Of a stretch of DNA of 64,000 nt, positions 1 through 12,339 are shown in pieces. Every line of letters begins with the position of its first letter. Position 1 is the stretch's first letter. The notes beneath the pieces are model-generated. The model worked only from the letters and a program-made list of their open reading frames with translations, made no database searches and was not told the origin of the DNA. Source of the DNA: Blastocladiella emersonii ATCC 22665 (taxonomy: Eukaryota; Blastocladiomycota; Blastocladiomycetes; Blastocladiales; Blastocladiaceae); assembly GCA_025594325.1 (NCBI GenBank), contig JANHCV010000007.1, positions 868,001 to 932,000 on the forward strand. The letters run 5' to 3'. The translations under genes and the position numbers were made by a program.

Positions 1-2650
1 CGGCGCTTCAGGCGCGTGCTCCGGAGCGGGCTGATGCGGCTGCGAGTCGGCGGCGACCACGGCAGCGGTGACCACAGCGGCTGCTGCTACGGCGACCAGG
101 GCCGAGGCGACGGCAAAGTCGGCGGCGGGTTGAGGCTCCTGCTCGGCCTTGGGCTCGGCCGGCGCTGTAGCCTGCTGCGCGACGGGCACGGGTTGCGGGG
201 TGGACTCTTCGACGACGGCGGCGACGGGCTGCTGGTCCTGCGCCGCTTCGGCCGGGACAGGTGCGGCGGGCTCCTCGGCAGCGACTGGAGCCGGCACGTC
301 GGCGGGTGCCGAGGCCTGCTCGGCTGGCACCGGACTTGGTTCGGTGGCCGTGGCGAGGGCGTTGGTTGACGCGGCCCGCTCGGCGAGCGCCGGCTCCGAC
401 TTGGCGACGGCCACCGCCTGCTCCTGGAGCGCAGCGTCGGCGGCGAGAGCCGGCGCGGGCTGCGTCTCGGCCTTCTGCGCTGCAGGCTCCTGCTTCTGCT
501 CGGCCACCGACTCTTGCGGCGCCGCCTTAGCCGGCTCAGCGAGCGCCTCGATCGACTTGGCCTTAGACGCCGAGTGATGAAGGGCCGACGAGGAGCCGAG
601 CGCGGCCTTGGACGACGACTTGGAGCGGTTGAGCTGCTCGTTGCTCCGGGTGTGCAGGATCTTGGTGATGGCCGCCGGCACGTCGCCGCCGAGCGCCGCG
701 ATCTGGTTGACGAGGACGCGCTCGGACGCCGTCAGCTTGTCGTACCCGTCGCACGTCGACGGGTCGACGGGTGCGGCGCGAGGGGCGGGCTCCTCGTGCT
801 TCGGCGCGAGTGCAGGGGTCGGTTCGGGTCTATGGTAGCGAGGATGGTCAGCTCGAGTAATGGTGCGTGCCCACAAAGATAAGGCGTACCGAGACACCGG
901 CGGGTCCGCGAGCTGCATCATGACCTGGTACTTGAACACGACGAGGTCCTGCTGTACGTGCGGCAGTCCCGTTGCGTACTTGAACACCATGTCAGCGGCC
1001 GCATCGCGGTCCGCGGCGTCGTGAAGCAGGTGCGCCGACCGGGCACGAAGCAGCGCTGCCTCGGCCAGCACAGCGCGTAGGGGCTGGCAGTCGGCGAGCA
1101 CGGCCGGCGGGTGCGACGACTCAATCTTGCGGCACAGCTCCGACGCGGCGCCGTGGGCCTGCGCGGCGTTGTTGCCGTCGAGGAGCGCCGGCGTCGCCTG
1201 CTCGAGGGCCTCGCGGTATCGCTGGATTCTACACTCAGAGTTTGACACGGTCAGATTCGCTCGAGCCGAAGGGAATAGTCACGAGCTCGTACTCATCAGC
1301 TGTCGGAGCAGGCACGGGCTGCGCAGGCGGCGGCGCTGCAAACGCTTCGCGTGGCACTGGTTCATGAACGGGAGCTGGCTCAGCCGCAGCGACCGGCGGC
1401 GTAGCCGGCTTCTCGATGGGCTGGACCCGCCGCGACGCCGACCCTGGCCGGGCCGAGTGCGGTTTCTCGTGGTGCACCGGCTCGGCCGGCTGCTGCTGCT
1501 GCTGGGCCGCGGCGGCGAGCTGAGCCGAAGACCCCGAGTCGAAATCGTCGGCGTAGTTGGCGTCCTCGGCCTCCTTTTCCTGCTGCTCCGGGATCGCCGG
1601 CGGCGACGCGGGCCGCGCGGCGGCGCCATCGTGACCGAGGTACCGCGTCGGCATGCCTGTCGGTACAATCCGGCGCGGCAGCGACTTGACGGGCGGGAGC
1701 AGCGAGCGCGTGTAATTGTCGACGATGACCGTGGCGCGGTCCGCGGTCCGGCCACGCGGCGGGCCCTGCGGCGGCATCGGCGAGGTCCCGCTCGCCTGGC
1801 GCACGACCACCTCGACCTCGCGGTCCAGGTCGCGCTGCTGCGCCTCGACCTCGAGCTGCATGTTGCGCTCGGCGCGGTCCATGGCCAGCTGCATGTACTG
1901 GAACTCGCGCTCGTCGACAATGTACCCGTCCTCGTCGATCTACACGGCCGCAGTGGTGAGTGATGATGGCCCGACTCAGGTGCAGCGACGCGACGTACGA
2001 TCTTGAGCTTCTGCAAATGCTCGCGGATCGACGGCAAGTTGAAGTAGTCCTGCAAAAAGTCGTCGAGCAGCGGCTCGTACGTCGGCATGCCCGTCGACAC
2101 CAAGTTCACGTCGTACACCTTCTCGCGCGCGCGCTGCTTGAGGTGCTCGTTGCTGATCAGGGACCTACAGCCGGCGGCCATCGTCAGCCATCGAATCCCG
2201 CAAGTATCCCCCAAACTCGATCACGAACCCGCCCTGCTCGCGATTGCGCGACACCGGCCGCGACGCACCTGCGGCTCCGCCGCTGTAGATGGCCGCCGTG
2301 GACGGGACCCCACGCTCGCGCGTGACTGGACGGGACCCGCCGCGCTCGGGCGACGCCGCCTTGGACGCGGGCGCCGAGACGGTGCCCGACTGGAGCTGCG
2401 GCAGTTTCGTGGACGCCTGCGCCTGCGTGTATCCGTCGCCGTTGCGGTCACGGCTGACGGGGCGGCTGCGGGACGGCTTGCCGCCGTTAGCCCCGGTGCG
2501 CGATGGCGGGCGGACGGGCGCCGTGGTGTCCCACTCGGGGAGCGATGGCTCGGGCGGCCGCTTGCTCGGTGACGCCGGCATGCTGCTCGCGCCGCCGCCG
2601 CCGCCGCCGCTGCGGCCGGACGCGGTCCGGTTTCTCGCGCGGTCGGCCAT
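1..2650 (-). CDS. ERICH3-like protein, 3' end beyond window
   Basis: Probable cilium/flagellum-associated protein, cut by the left window edge. The start is the ATG at 2650 (MADRARN). Exons: 2229-2650, 1999-2164, 1293-1939, then 1228 downward; phases agree at every junction. A further 60-base segment (830-889, GTACGC...ATAG) is probably an intron but is also open. Residues 1-140 are Gly/Ser/Pro/Arg-rich. Residues about 150-230 (LLDDFLQDYFNLPSIREHL, then a Gln/Glu-rich helix) resemble, from memory, the N-terminal block of human ERICH3, which has a similar short helix followed by a coiled coil; an acidic YADDFDSG motif follows further on. The rest is Ala/Pro/Glu-rich low complexity. The family call rests on a short region, so function is tentative. 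ERICH3 is a ciliary protein, which would fit a zoospore-forming organism. Confidence 0.5.
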
Positions 2651-3062
2651 GGTGTCGGTCCGTCCGGTCGGGCGCGCGGTGATGATCGGGGTGTGGTACG
2701 TTGGATGAAGCGACGAGGATGCGTCAAGAAGGCGCAGTCGCATGCATGGATCTCAGTGAGTTGGAGCTCGTGCAAATTGATGACGGAGGCAGTCGACGGA
2801 TCGGGCCCCACGCGTGCTCCGTGGATCACGGAATACATTTTCCTCGTTGCAGACCGACCGCGTCTCCTGAGGATGGGACACATCGCGGAGCTCTCCTGCC
2901 ACCAGTCGCGGCGCGCGGCACAGGGTGAGACGCGTCGCGTCGCGCCGCGCCAGTGTCTCCCGGCACGCGAGCCGTGCGTGATTGATAAACGTGTGAATCA
3001 AAAACGGGATCGATGATTAACTACTCTTCATATGTACAACTAACATCCACGCGTTCTCACTC
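2651..3062. other. Intergenic: promoter of ERICH3-like gene and 3' end of SZT2
   Basis: About 410 bases between two minus-strand genes. It must hold the 3' untranslated region of the SZT2 homologue and the promoter of the ERICH3-like gene. I see no TATA box, repeat or RNA gene. Short open frames here are unrelated to any family I know. Confidence 0.5.
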
Positions 3063-6000
3063 TCAGCCCATGGCCGTGGCCAGGCACCGCCACAGGGCCC
3101 GGGTGAGGGCGCGCACAAAGAACTCGACGGCCGCGCCCACGTTCTGCTCCTTCTCGTCGCGGATCACCACGTTGACGTGCGGCGGGTGCAGCGAAAGCAG
3201 GTACATGGCCGAGTCGTTCGGGTTGACGAACATGCGGAGCTTGCCGTCCTCGCCAATCGCGCGGACCCCGTAAGGCCACTCGGTCTCGAGGGCGGCCGAG
3301 ATCGCTACACACACGGTAAGGAGGTCAGTGGCCGCACCGAGGCGTTACCGCGATTGAGAAAACGTACCGTCCCAGTCGCCGGGAATCGAGAGCAGCATGT
3401 GCATGCTCGGGTCGAGAGCGACGAGGGAGACGCAAAAGAACTCGCGCGCCGTGGCGAACCACTCGCGCGTGCCGCCGCGGTGGTCGGCATCGAGGAGCGA
3501 CCGCCACTGCTGGTCGCGCGCGAGGTGCGCTGCGGCGCGCTGGACGAGCTCGGAGATGGTCGCCTGCGCCTGCGCCTGCACGTCCTCGCTGGCCGGCGGC
3601 GGCTCCATGACCTCGGTCCGCTTGCGTGGCAGCGTGACGTGCGGGAACCCGGTCGGCGAGACGAGACTGGTGCCGCCCGTGCACTCGAGGACAAAGTACT
3701 CGATCCCGGTCGGCACCTGGCGCAGGACAGCGAGGTACTTGATGAGCGGCGACGCGTCGTGCCCGCCGTCGGCACCACCGACGCCGTCGCTGCCACCGCG
3801 CGTCCAGGTGATGAAGAAGGCGTTGGACTGCGTCATGAGCCCGAGTCGGAACCGCATCGGGTGCGAGAACAGGTACGAGACGAGCTGCGAGTTGGGCTCG
3901 GCGACGACGCCGTGGAACAGGCGGCACCGCGAGTACCCGGCGGGCGGGAAGTGGAGCAGCAGCGTGCGCAGGACGTCGATGACGCTGAACACGGTGACGG
4001 CGGACCCGGCGATCAGGTTCCAAACGGTGCGGATGTGAAAGTCAAACGCGAACGAGTTGACGTGGATCAGGTTCTTGAACTTGGAGCACTCCTCGGCGAA
4101 CAGCCGGAACGACTGCCGCGAGTAGTCGGGCACGTTGAACCCGGGGCTCGGCAGCCGCTGCTGGTGCGGGCCGTACCGCCGGTTGACCGTGTACAGGTTG
4201 ACGGCGAGGAATATGTGCTTGAGCGACACCTCGACGAGCAGGATCCCGCCCTGGAACGACTTTTGCATGTACACGCGGTCGCTCGGCACCGTCAGGTCGG
4301 GCCCGATCAACAGCGTGTCGCGGTCGGCCTGCCGGCTGACGACCACGAGGCCCAGCGTGCCGAGGTAGTGGCAGTACTGGTTGAGCAGCGTCGCCGCGAG
4401 CCGCGCCATGTACGCCCGCGTGTCGTCGGCGTTGCTGGTGAGCGGCGCGCTCGCGAAGCTGAACTGGTCGATGGCGCGCGCGTTGAACACGAGCGGCGTG
4501 CGGCACCAGTGGATGAGCCGCGCGAACCGCAGGACGTGCTTGAGGTCGAGGTCGCTGACCTTTGACGACGGCGACACGGGCCGCGTGGCCTGACCGGCGG
4601 CAACTGCTGCTGGTGGCGGTGGCGAACCCTGCCGCTTCGCGACAGCCTTGCTGGCGTCGTCGCCCTCGACGCCATCGCTCCCGCTGAGGTAGCGCTGGTG
4701 GCGCTGGCGCCAGCGGTTGTAGATGGTGCAAAAGTACTCGGACCGCTCGCGCTCGCGCGTGTACGACGCGAGGAACTCCTCGTACTCCTTGACGTGCTCC
4801 TCGGCGAGAGGGACCTCGGGCACCGTCTCCTCGATGCTGGGCGCCGCCGTAGCGGCAGCCGCGGGCTCCTCGACAGCAGCAGCTGCCACGGACCCGGAGC
4901 TGCCCGAGACCTCGGCGACCGACGGCAGCGGGGCGGCAGAGCCGATTTCCGTGCACGCGCCGGGCGCATCCACCGCCCGCGGCCCATGGCGCGCGAAGGG
5001 CGGGAAGCTCTGGACCTCGCGATCGCGGAACCCGAGTTTCGCCATGGCCACGTCCTGGACGCGCTGCATCTGGCCGCTGTACGTGTCGAGGAACGCGGCG
5101 ACGGCGTTACCGAGCGCCGTGAACGTGGCGGCCTTGACGTCCCACGCGACGGCGTGGATGGCGCGCGGCTCGACGAGGACGAGGACGAGCAGCGTGCGCG
5201 ACACGTTGACGCGCGCGATCTTGTCGCTGCGGAGGTAGTGCGTGTGCGTCGCGTAGAACCCGAGCTCGTCGGACGGCGTGCTGGGCCCAATCTGCACGAG
5301 AGCGCGCGGGTTGGCCGGGTCGGGCACGGGCGCGAGCGCGCCGAGCCCCGCGGTGGCCGCGGCGAGGTGCGCCGCGAGCGGCTTGAGCTTCCACGCGGCG
5401 AGCCGGACGGGGAACGTGCGGATGTGGAAGCACGGGTGGGCGCACGCGGGTCCGCGGGCGGCCATGGACTGCGGAATCTCGGCGAACGTGCGGTCGCGGA
5501 TGATCCGGTCCATGTCGACGTCGAACACGGCCTGCTCGTGCGCGAGGCGGACGTGGTCGACGAGCGCGTCGAGGTGCACGCTGCCGTGTGACCACACCTC
5601 GACCATCCACTCGAGCCCGTCGGCGGACTCGGGGTGGTGCAGCAGGACCTCGCCGTCGCGCGACAGGTACAGGCAAACACACCCGATGCCCTGGCCGATG
5701 GCGGCCTCGGCAGCGGACGGGTTCCGCGTTGAGACGCCGCAGTACAGGAACGCCATGTCGCCGGGCGACATGTCTGAGGGCTCACCGGCCACGTCGTAGC
5801 GGATCTGGAGGTGCTGCATGAGTGTCTGCGCGACGTCGGCACCGCCGAGGATCGTGGTGAAGAGGAGCATCGACTGGCGGAAGTAGGTGAGGTACGTCGC
5901 CGAGGGCTCGGTTCCAAGCTGGATGAACCGCGTGATGCGCGGGCCGCGCGACAGCGGGAGGAGGAAATCCACGTCGGCCTTGGTCAGCCGCAGCAGCGAC

Positions 6001-9000
6001 ACGGCGTTGCGCGACAGGTGCGTGCTGACGTGCTGCAGCACGACGTGGGTAATGCGCGCCGAGATCATGCCGAGCACCTCGTTGGTGAACTCCTTGGACG
6101 GCGGGTCGATGCCGTGCAGGCTGATGACGAGCTTGCGCTGCGTGCTGCTCGGCGTCGACGGCGACGTGGTGTTCGAGTCGTCGTCGGCCATGCCCATCTG
6201 GCTCGCCGAAGACGCGACGGCGGGCGTCGAGTTGAGGCTGCCACCACCGCCCGCGCCGCCTCCGGCCCCGCCCGTGCCCGTCATGGACGACATGGGCGTC
6301 GACGTGGACGGGAGCGCGGCGGCGCACGTCTCGCTGAGCTGCATGTAGTAGATCTCGTCGCCGGGCGCGCCGGGCGACATGACGAACACGTTGCGGCGGT
6401 TGTTGACCGAGAGCGAGCTGAGCATGCCGGCGACGCTGTTGAGGGCGGCCATGGGCTTGAGCCGCCAGTGCAGCGGGAACGTGTGGGTAAAGACGGCGGG
6501 GCACGCGAACTGGCCGATCGCCATGGCCTTGCCCTTGCGGGCGCTGCCGCCCGCACCGCTGAGCTCCTTGTCGCGCGGCTCGGGGTTGTCGGGCATGATG
6601 AGGTATTTGGAGGACGTGTGCGTGTCGCGGAGCTCCATGAGCAACATGCGCGTGTTGAGCATGTGCGCGACCTCCTGGGCCACGGCCTGGAACAGCGACA
6701 CGACCTCGGCCGACTGCGCGAACAGCGTGATGCTGGAGCTGCCCTCGGGCATGAAAATGATCCACTCGCGCATCGGGCCGAGCTCGACCGTCGACCCGCG
6801 GCGGTCCGTCGCCGATACAAGGTCCAACGACGAGCGGTTCGACTGCTGGTGCGCGTCTTTTTGCGGCGGGAGAATGATCCCGAGCCCGGCCTCGAGATCG
6901 TCGGCGTCCAGGTCGAGCGAGGCCCGCGCCGACGGCGACGCGCGCGAATCGCCACCGTTCCCGCCACTCCCCGTCCCGTCAGACGGCGTCGCGCGTGGCA
7001 CGAGGTAGAAGCACCCGTCAAGGCGGACGCAGTGATACGCGCCGTAGTGGGCGCGCTCCATCTCGCGCAGGAGCAGCGGCGCGGGCGCGCCCTTGAACAG
7101 CGGGAGCGGGATCGCGTGGCGCTGCAGGATGTTGAGCTCCTTGAGGACGAGCTGGACGCGCTCGAGCGACACGTGGTCGAGGTGCAGGAGCAGGCGCGCG
7201 ATGGTCTGGCGGAGGTGCGCGTTGAGGTCGGCCATGTGCGCGTCGATGATGGACGTGAGCGCGGGCGCGTCGCGCTCGAGCGAGTAGAAGCACAGGTGCA
7301 GCTCGAGCGGGAACGACGGCAGCGTCAGCGACTCGCCAGCGGCCGCGAGGTGCTCGCCGAGGTTGAGCGGCGGCGCCGGGGCCACGGGCAGCGCCGTGAC
7401 ACGCCGCGAGTGGTCGGGCTGCGTGAAGGTCATGGCGCTGAAGTAGTAGGGCTGGATGAGCGTGAAGAAGGCCGAGTCGGGGATGATGCGCATGAACCCG
7501 TTGAGCTGCTTGCCGAACTGCGCGACCGCGTCCTGGATCAGCGCCGTGAACTTGGCGCCGGCCGCGGGCGAGTCGGCAGCCGCCGCGGCCGCGCGGAGCC
7601 GCTCGAAGACGAGCATGAGGCGCGAGATGTCGAGCGACGCCGAGACCTCGTGGAGCGCCTCGATGCACAGGGCGACGTCGCGCGGGTGGAGCTGGTGCGA
7701 CAGCGAGTAGACGCACTCGACGGCGGCGGGCCACGTGCACGCGTACAGGATCCCCTCAATGTCCTGGGTCGTGACGTGGTACGACGTGTAGTAGAAGGTG
7801 GACACGAGCGCGTTGCGGGTCTGCGGGGCGCGCGAGTGCGGGCACAGCGGGACCGAGTCCCACACGTGGTACGACATCTTGTCGACGAGGCACTCGTAGA
7901 CGATCGTGTAGGGCACGCGCGTGTCGCGCGGCACGAAGAAGATCATGACCGTGACCGACACGTAGATGAAGCAGTCGAAGCTCGACAGCGGCGCCTCGAG
8001 CCCGTGGTACTGGTGGATCGCGTGGTGCACGTTGTCGTGGTCGAACGAGCACTCGAGCGACATGCACGACGCCGCGAGGTGCCGCTTGACGGTGCGCGTG
8101 AGCGAGGTGACGGGCACGTTGATCTGCAGGCTGGTCCCGAGAATCGTCATCTTGCTGTGCGTGAGCACGTTGTGCAGCGAGAAAAGCCGGTCGTCCTCGG
8201 GCACGTTGTTGTGCAGCAGGCAGTCGATCGTGTACATGGCCGACAGCTTCTCGGTGAGGTTGCGCGACTCGACCTTGCGCGACACGGGCAGCTGGTAGTT
8301 GCTGATGATGAGCTGCTGGTCCTTGGAATGCACGCGGCACTGCAGCGTGTCCTTGGCCAGCACGATGAAGTCGGACCCGGAGTCGACCACCGCGTACCCC
8401 TGCTGCGTGTGGTGCTGGACCGTGAGCCCGCTCATGCGCTGCAGCAGGTCGGGCGACACCGTGTACACGTACTGGCGGTGCTTGAGCAGCGCGCGGTTCA
8501 TGTCGACGTACGGCCCGTGCGCGATGCTGATGGCGCCGTGGAACCGGCTCGTCTGCAAAATGTCGGGCACGCTGCGGTACCCGAAGTACAGGCACCGCCA
8601 CGACGAATGGTGGCGCGACCCTGCGACGGCCGTGATGGCGGCGAACCCGAACCCTCCGCCGTAGTCGGCGTTGGGGCCCAGCTGCACGTAGTACCGGCCG
8701 CTGCCGCTGCTACTGCCGGCGCCGACCTCGAGCGACGCCCACTGCTTGAGCGCGAACAGGAGCTCGGGCTCGGGGATGGCGACGTCAATCGTCTCCTCGT
8801 CCATCCACTGCGCATGGGTCTTGAGCAGCGACTCGATGATCTGGACCGTGGTCTGGGTCTGCGCGGGGGTCTCGCGGCCGCGGCCGCCGCCGCCGCCGGG
8901 CGGGTGGTTGCGGCTGATCTTGGCGACGACCTCAGTGATGACCTTGTGGGCGAGGTCCTGGTCGAGAAGGGTCTTGAGAAAGTCGTGGAACCCGACCACG

Positions 9001-10518
9001 TCGCTGCGGGCGTGCTGGGCGGGCGACTGCTTGAAGAGGTCCATGGTGAACTCGGAGTAGGCGAGGATGTTGATCTCGACGCGGGCCGCGGACCAGTCGA
9101 GGCGCGACTTGATGCGGTACTGCAGCGTGACGTGCGGGAGCCAGTGGAGCAGCATGTGGACGCTGATACGCTCGCGCATCGTGACGTTGAGGATGATGAA
9201 CCCCTGGGCTAGCCGGGCGCGGATCACCTGCAGCGGGAGCAGCACCTCATAGTCGCGGTACCGCGTCGGGATGCAGTTGATGGGCAGCGGCTGCGAGCAG
9301 TCCCACGGGAACGCGAGGTGCGCGTGCGACGGCGGCGAGAAGTCGAAGTTGAACTGGCGCGGCATGCGCTGCTGGAACGACCGGTCGCGCAAGAGCAGCT
9401 CGTCGGCGTCGAACCCGGCGAGCCACTTCCCGCCCGTCGAGTGCGTGACGTGCTGCAGGATCTCGACCTCGGGGACGTGCCCGAAGCACTTGATGTGCTG
9501 CTCGAGGAGGAGCACGTGCACGGGGATGTCGCGCGCGGCGAGCTCGAAGAGGACGGGGACGTGCGAGCCCGTCGCGTAGATGCCGTCCGTGATGAGCACG
9601 ATGCTGTGGAACCCGCCCTCGACGAGCCGCACCGTGTGCAGGCACACGGACAGGAGGTCCTGGAGGCGGCTCGGGACCGACGCGGTCACGTCCACGTCGA
9701 GCATCTTGCTGATGATGCGCACGACGCGCTTGAACGAGGTGCTGCGCGCGAGCCGCACGCGCGCGAGGTAGCGCAGCGGGTTCTCGGTCGCGCCGACGTC
9801 GGCGAGGATGGACAGCTCGATGACGGCCTTGCTCTGCACACACGATTGTGTTCGTCAACTCGCGGTTTCGGCGGCGCGCGTGAGAGCGAAGCGTACCGAT
9901 GACGCCGCGCGGGACAGCGTCTCCCAGAGCGCGCGAAAGTGGTCGAAGACGCGCTCGAGCAGGACGCCGCGGAAGCTGACGGAGCGGACGCTGCTGCTCA
10001 GGTCGAGAACGACGACAAAGTGGTAGAGGTCGCTAACGACGCGGATGCGGGTCTGCGACGTGAGCTGGAGCAGCTGCCGCGGATCGACAGGCGGTTCTGG
10101 CGGCGCAGGCTTGGTGGTGAAGATGGGCGACGCGTGCGCCTTGTAGACGGACGCGGACTTGATGGTGCACGCATTTTTCAGGACCTAGAGAACAGCAGGG
10201 CCACGGGCGTAAGCGCTCGCGAAGCTGCTGCGCAGAGCGCGAGGCCGTACGTTTTTCTCGTGCCAGTTGGAGATACTAAACGGGTGGCCGAGCAGCTTGA
10301 GGAGCACGTCCTCGATGCGCGTAAACTTGAGAGCATCGGCCTGGCGCGCGTTGAGCTGCAGCACGAGGCCCTTGACCGCCTACTTGCAAGAAACTCGTCA
10401 GGGCCGCCATTTCATTTGTGATACATGGTAGAGCGAGACCCACCTGAACATCTGCAGGAAGTCGCTGGCGCCGTTCGACGCGGCGGTCCGCGTCGTGGCG
10501 CTGCTTGGGTGCGATCAT
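3063..10518 (-). CDS. SZT2: SZT2 homologue (KICSTOR subunit-like), 2399 aa
   Basis: Large scaffold related to animal SZT2, the biggest KICSTOR subunit, which recruits GATOR1 to lysosomes and restrains TORC1 when nutrients are low. Five exons: 10444-10518, 10251-10379, 9897-10184, 3368-9833 and 3063-3304; introns are 63-66 bases and total coding length is exactly 7200. The N-terminal 340 residues form a von Willebrand A-like domain: a FVVVLDLSSS strand, later IVLITDG and then CFGHVPEVEIL, matching human SZT2 segments I recall (FVIELDLSPS, IIVITDG, FGHVPNVELM). The remainder repeats a module around WRLKPMAALN and WKLKPLAAHL, with following F-Y-x-x-L blocks. Human SZT2 is about 3430 residues, so this version is shorter. 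The first exon (25 residues) is the weakest part of the model. The start at 10518 was chosen because it joins in phase to exon 2. Its upstream neighbour is OXR1, transcribed in the same direction. Confidence 0.8.
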
Positions 10519-10662
10519 CGCGGGCAGCGGGAGCGGCGGCCGCGCGCGGCGCGGCGCGTCGTCGAATCCCACTCACTTTCCCGACTCTGTGTCTCAGGCA
10601 GGCTCAGGAACTAGGACTCTGTTGTACCACTCAATGGAGACAAACGGTGTGCGCACCCGCGG

Positions 10663-12079
10663 TCAGAGCGCCATGCCCCACACCTCGAGCTCGTAGCAGG
10701 TGAACGACTCGTCCGTGGACAGGACCGGGTTGTTGAATGTTGGGACCGCGTGCGACTTGCCCGACTCGAGGTCCGAGTCGAGGTAGATGGCGAACTTGCC
10801 GTCGCTACACGGGCGGGAGTGGTGAGGGCCAGAGCGGGCCGTGGTTGCGGCGAGAAGACGCGTACCCAGCGCCGACGGCAAAGTATTTGGGATCGCCGAA
10901 CAGGAAGAAGTCGTTCATGCCGGTCCACTGGTGGATGTTGACGTTGGTGGTGCCGTCGGCCGCCGAGTTACAGTCGTACACGAACCTGGACGCACAGTCG
11001 CGGTTAGCGCGCGTCGCCACAACCAGAATCACGGCGGAACGTACGTCTCGCCGGTGCCGTAGAACGAGCTGGCGCTGTACTTGAGCGGGTCCGAGAGGTA
11101 GGCGCCAAACAGCTACAGACGAGTGAAACGCGTCAGTGACCACACTCAAATGCGCGCAAGTACGCGAGGATCGTACCTTGCCGTGCGAGTTCTGGATGAT
11201 CAGCACGAAGCCGCGCGGCTGCACCGAGTTGGACGAGACGACCCGCTGGAACCGGCTGTACAACGTGGCGAGTGAGATGCCGTGCTGGTCCATAGAGTAG
11301 ACGAGGTTCCAGCGGTCGGCGAGCCGCGGGAGCGCCGGCATGGACCGGCGGATCTACAAGCGAAGACGTGAGCACCATCTCACGGCGCGTCCAAGAGTCA
11401 GGGTGTACCTGCTGTGCGATTTCGGGCGTCATGAGCGCATGCGTCGTCTCGATCCGGCCCTCGAGCGCGATGACGCGCTCCTCATCGAGCGACTCGGCAA
11501 TCGAGGCGCGGCGCGCCTCCCTCTCGAGCTCCTCGGGCGTCGGCTCCTCCTCCTCGAGCATGACCGCCTCGACGGGCGACTCGCGCAGGACGGCCTCCTC
11601 GGAGATGGTCTCGACCGACGGGTCGCGGCGCACCACGTGCGTGAACCCGTCGAGCGAAGAGGTGCGGTGCATGTCGCTCCCGGGCAGCGACGACGAGAGG
11701 TCCGACTCGGACGGCAGCGAGTGCGCCGACACGGATGTGGACAGCTGCCCCGTGCTCGAGGACGCGCTGGACGAGCCGCTGTTGTGATGCATGTACGACG
11801 AGATGGGGCTCCACACCGTGTTGATGAACGAGCCAATGGTCGTCGTCAGGCTCGACGGCAGCGTCTGCGCGCGCTGCCGCGGGTCGCGCTGTCCCGCTAC
11901 ACGCGAGGTGTGCTGTTAGAACCGCATTCCCCACTCGACAAGAATACAGTCCCTGTACCAGGAGCACCCGTCGCAGCACGCGCACGCGACTGCTGCTGCG
12001 CCGCGTTCCCGTCGCTCACGCTGCGCGCGGGTGCCGGCTCGACAGGCTGGAACCAGGCGTCAATGTATTCCGAGTCCAT
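10663..12079 (-). CDS. OXR1: OXR1-like TLDc-domain protein, 371 aa
   Basis: Oxidation-resistance protein with a C-terminal TLDc domain; in yeast and animals such proteins protect against oxidative damage and bind or disassemble the V-ATPase. Six exons: 11959-12079, 11409-11896, 11177-11353, 11045-11112, 10866-10985 and 10663-10804; the sum is 1116 bases with matching phases. Residues 1-200 are polar and acidic. TLDc spans roughly 204-371: WNLVYSMDQHG, then RGFVLIIQNSHGK, LFGAYLSDPL, FYGTGET, HQWTGMNDFFLFGD, and the closing CYELEVWGM. These are hallmark TLDc blocks in order. No LysM or GRAM domain is visible, so this is the short fungal form. The start at 12079 is the only in-phase ATG of the first exon. 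Confidence 0.93.
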
Positions 12080-12339
12080 GAGCGTTGCGTAGAGTTGTGT
12101 TCATTGAGTTGCGTTAGCAGGCAAGGGAGAGGGGGTGAGGAGGGAGAACGCGAGCAGCGCAACGCAACGCGTGCGAGCCGGCGCCACTCGCACACGTGGC
12201 CGCGCGCCGATCTGTCTCGCGGAGACGGGCCACGTGATGCCGTCAACAGCCTCGCGTTCGTGGCGCAGGCGCTCAGCCCTCCTCCTTCCTGACCTGATCC
12301 CGTTCATGTGAACGCGTAGCCCACACGCAACGTAAGCAA

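Noticed and set aside
5811-9212. 1133-codon open frame on the plus strand
   Set aside because: It lies antisense to the SZT2 coding exon and translates to Arg/Val/Asp/Glu-rich sequence with no motifs, as expected from GC-rich codon bias.
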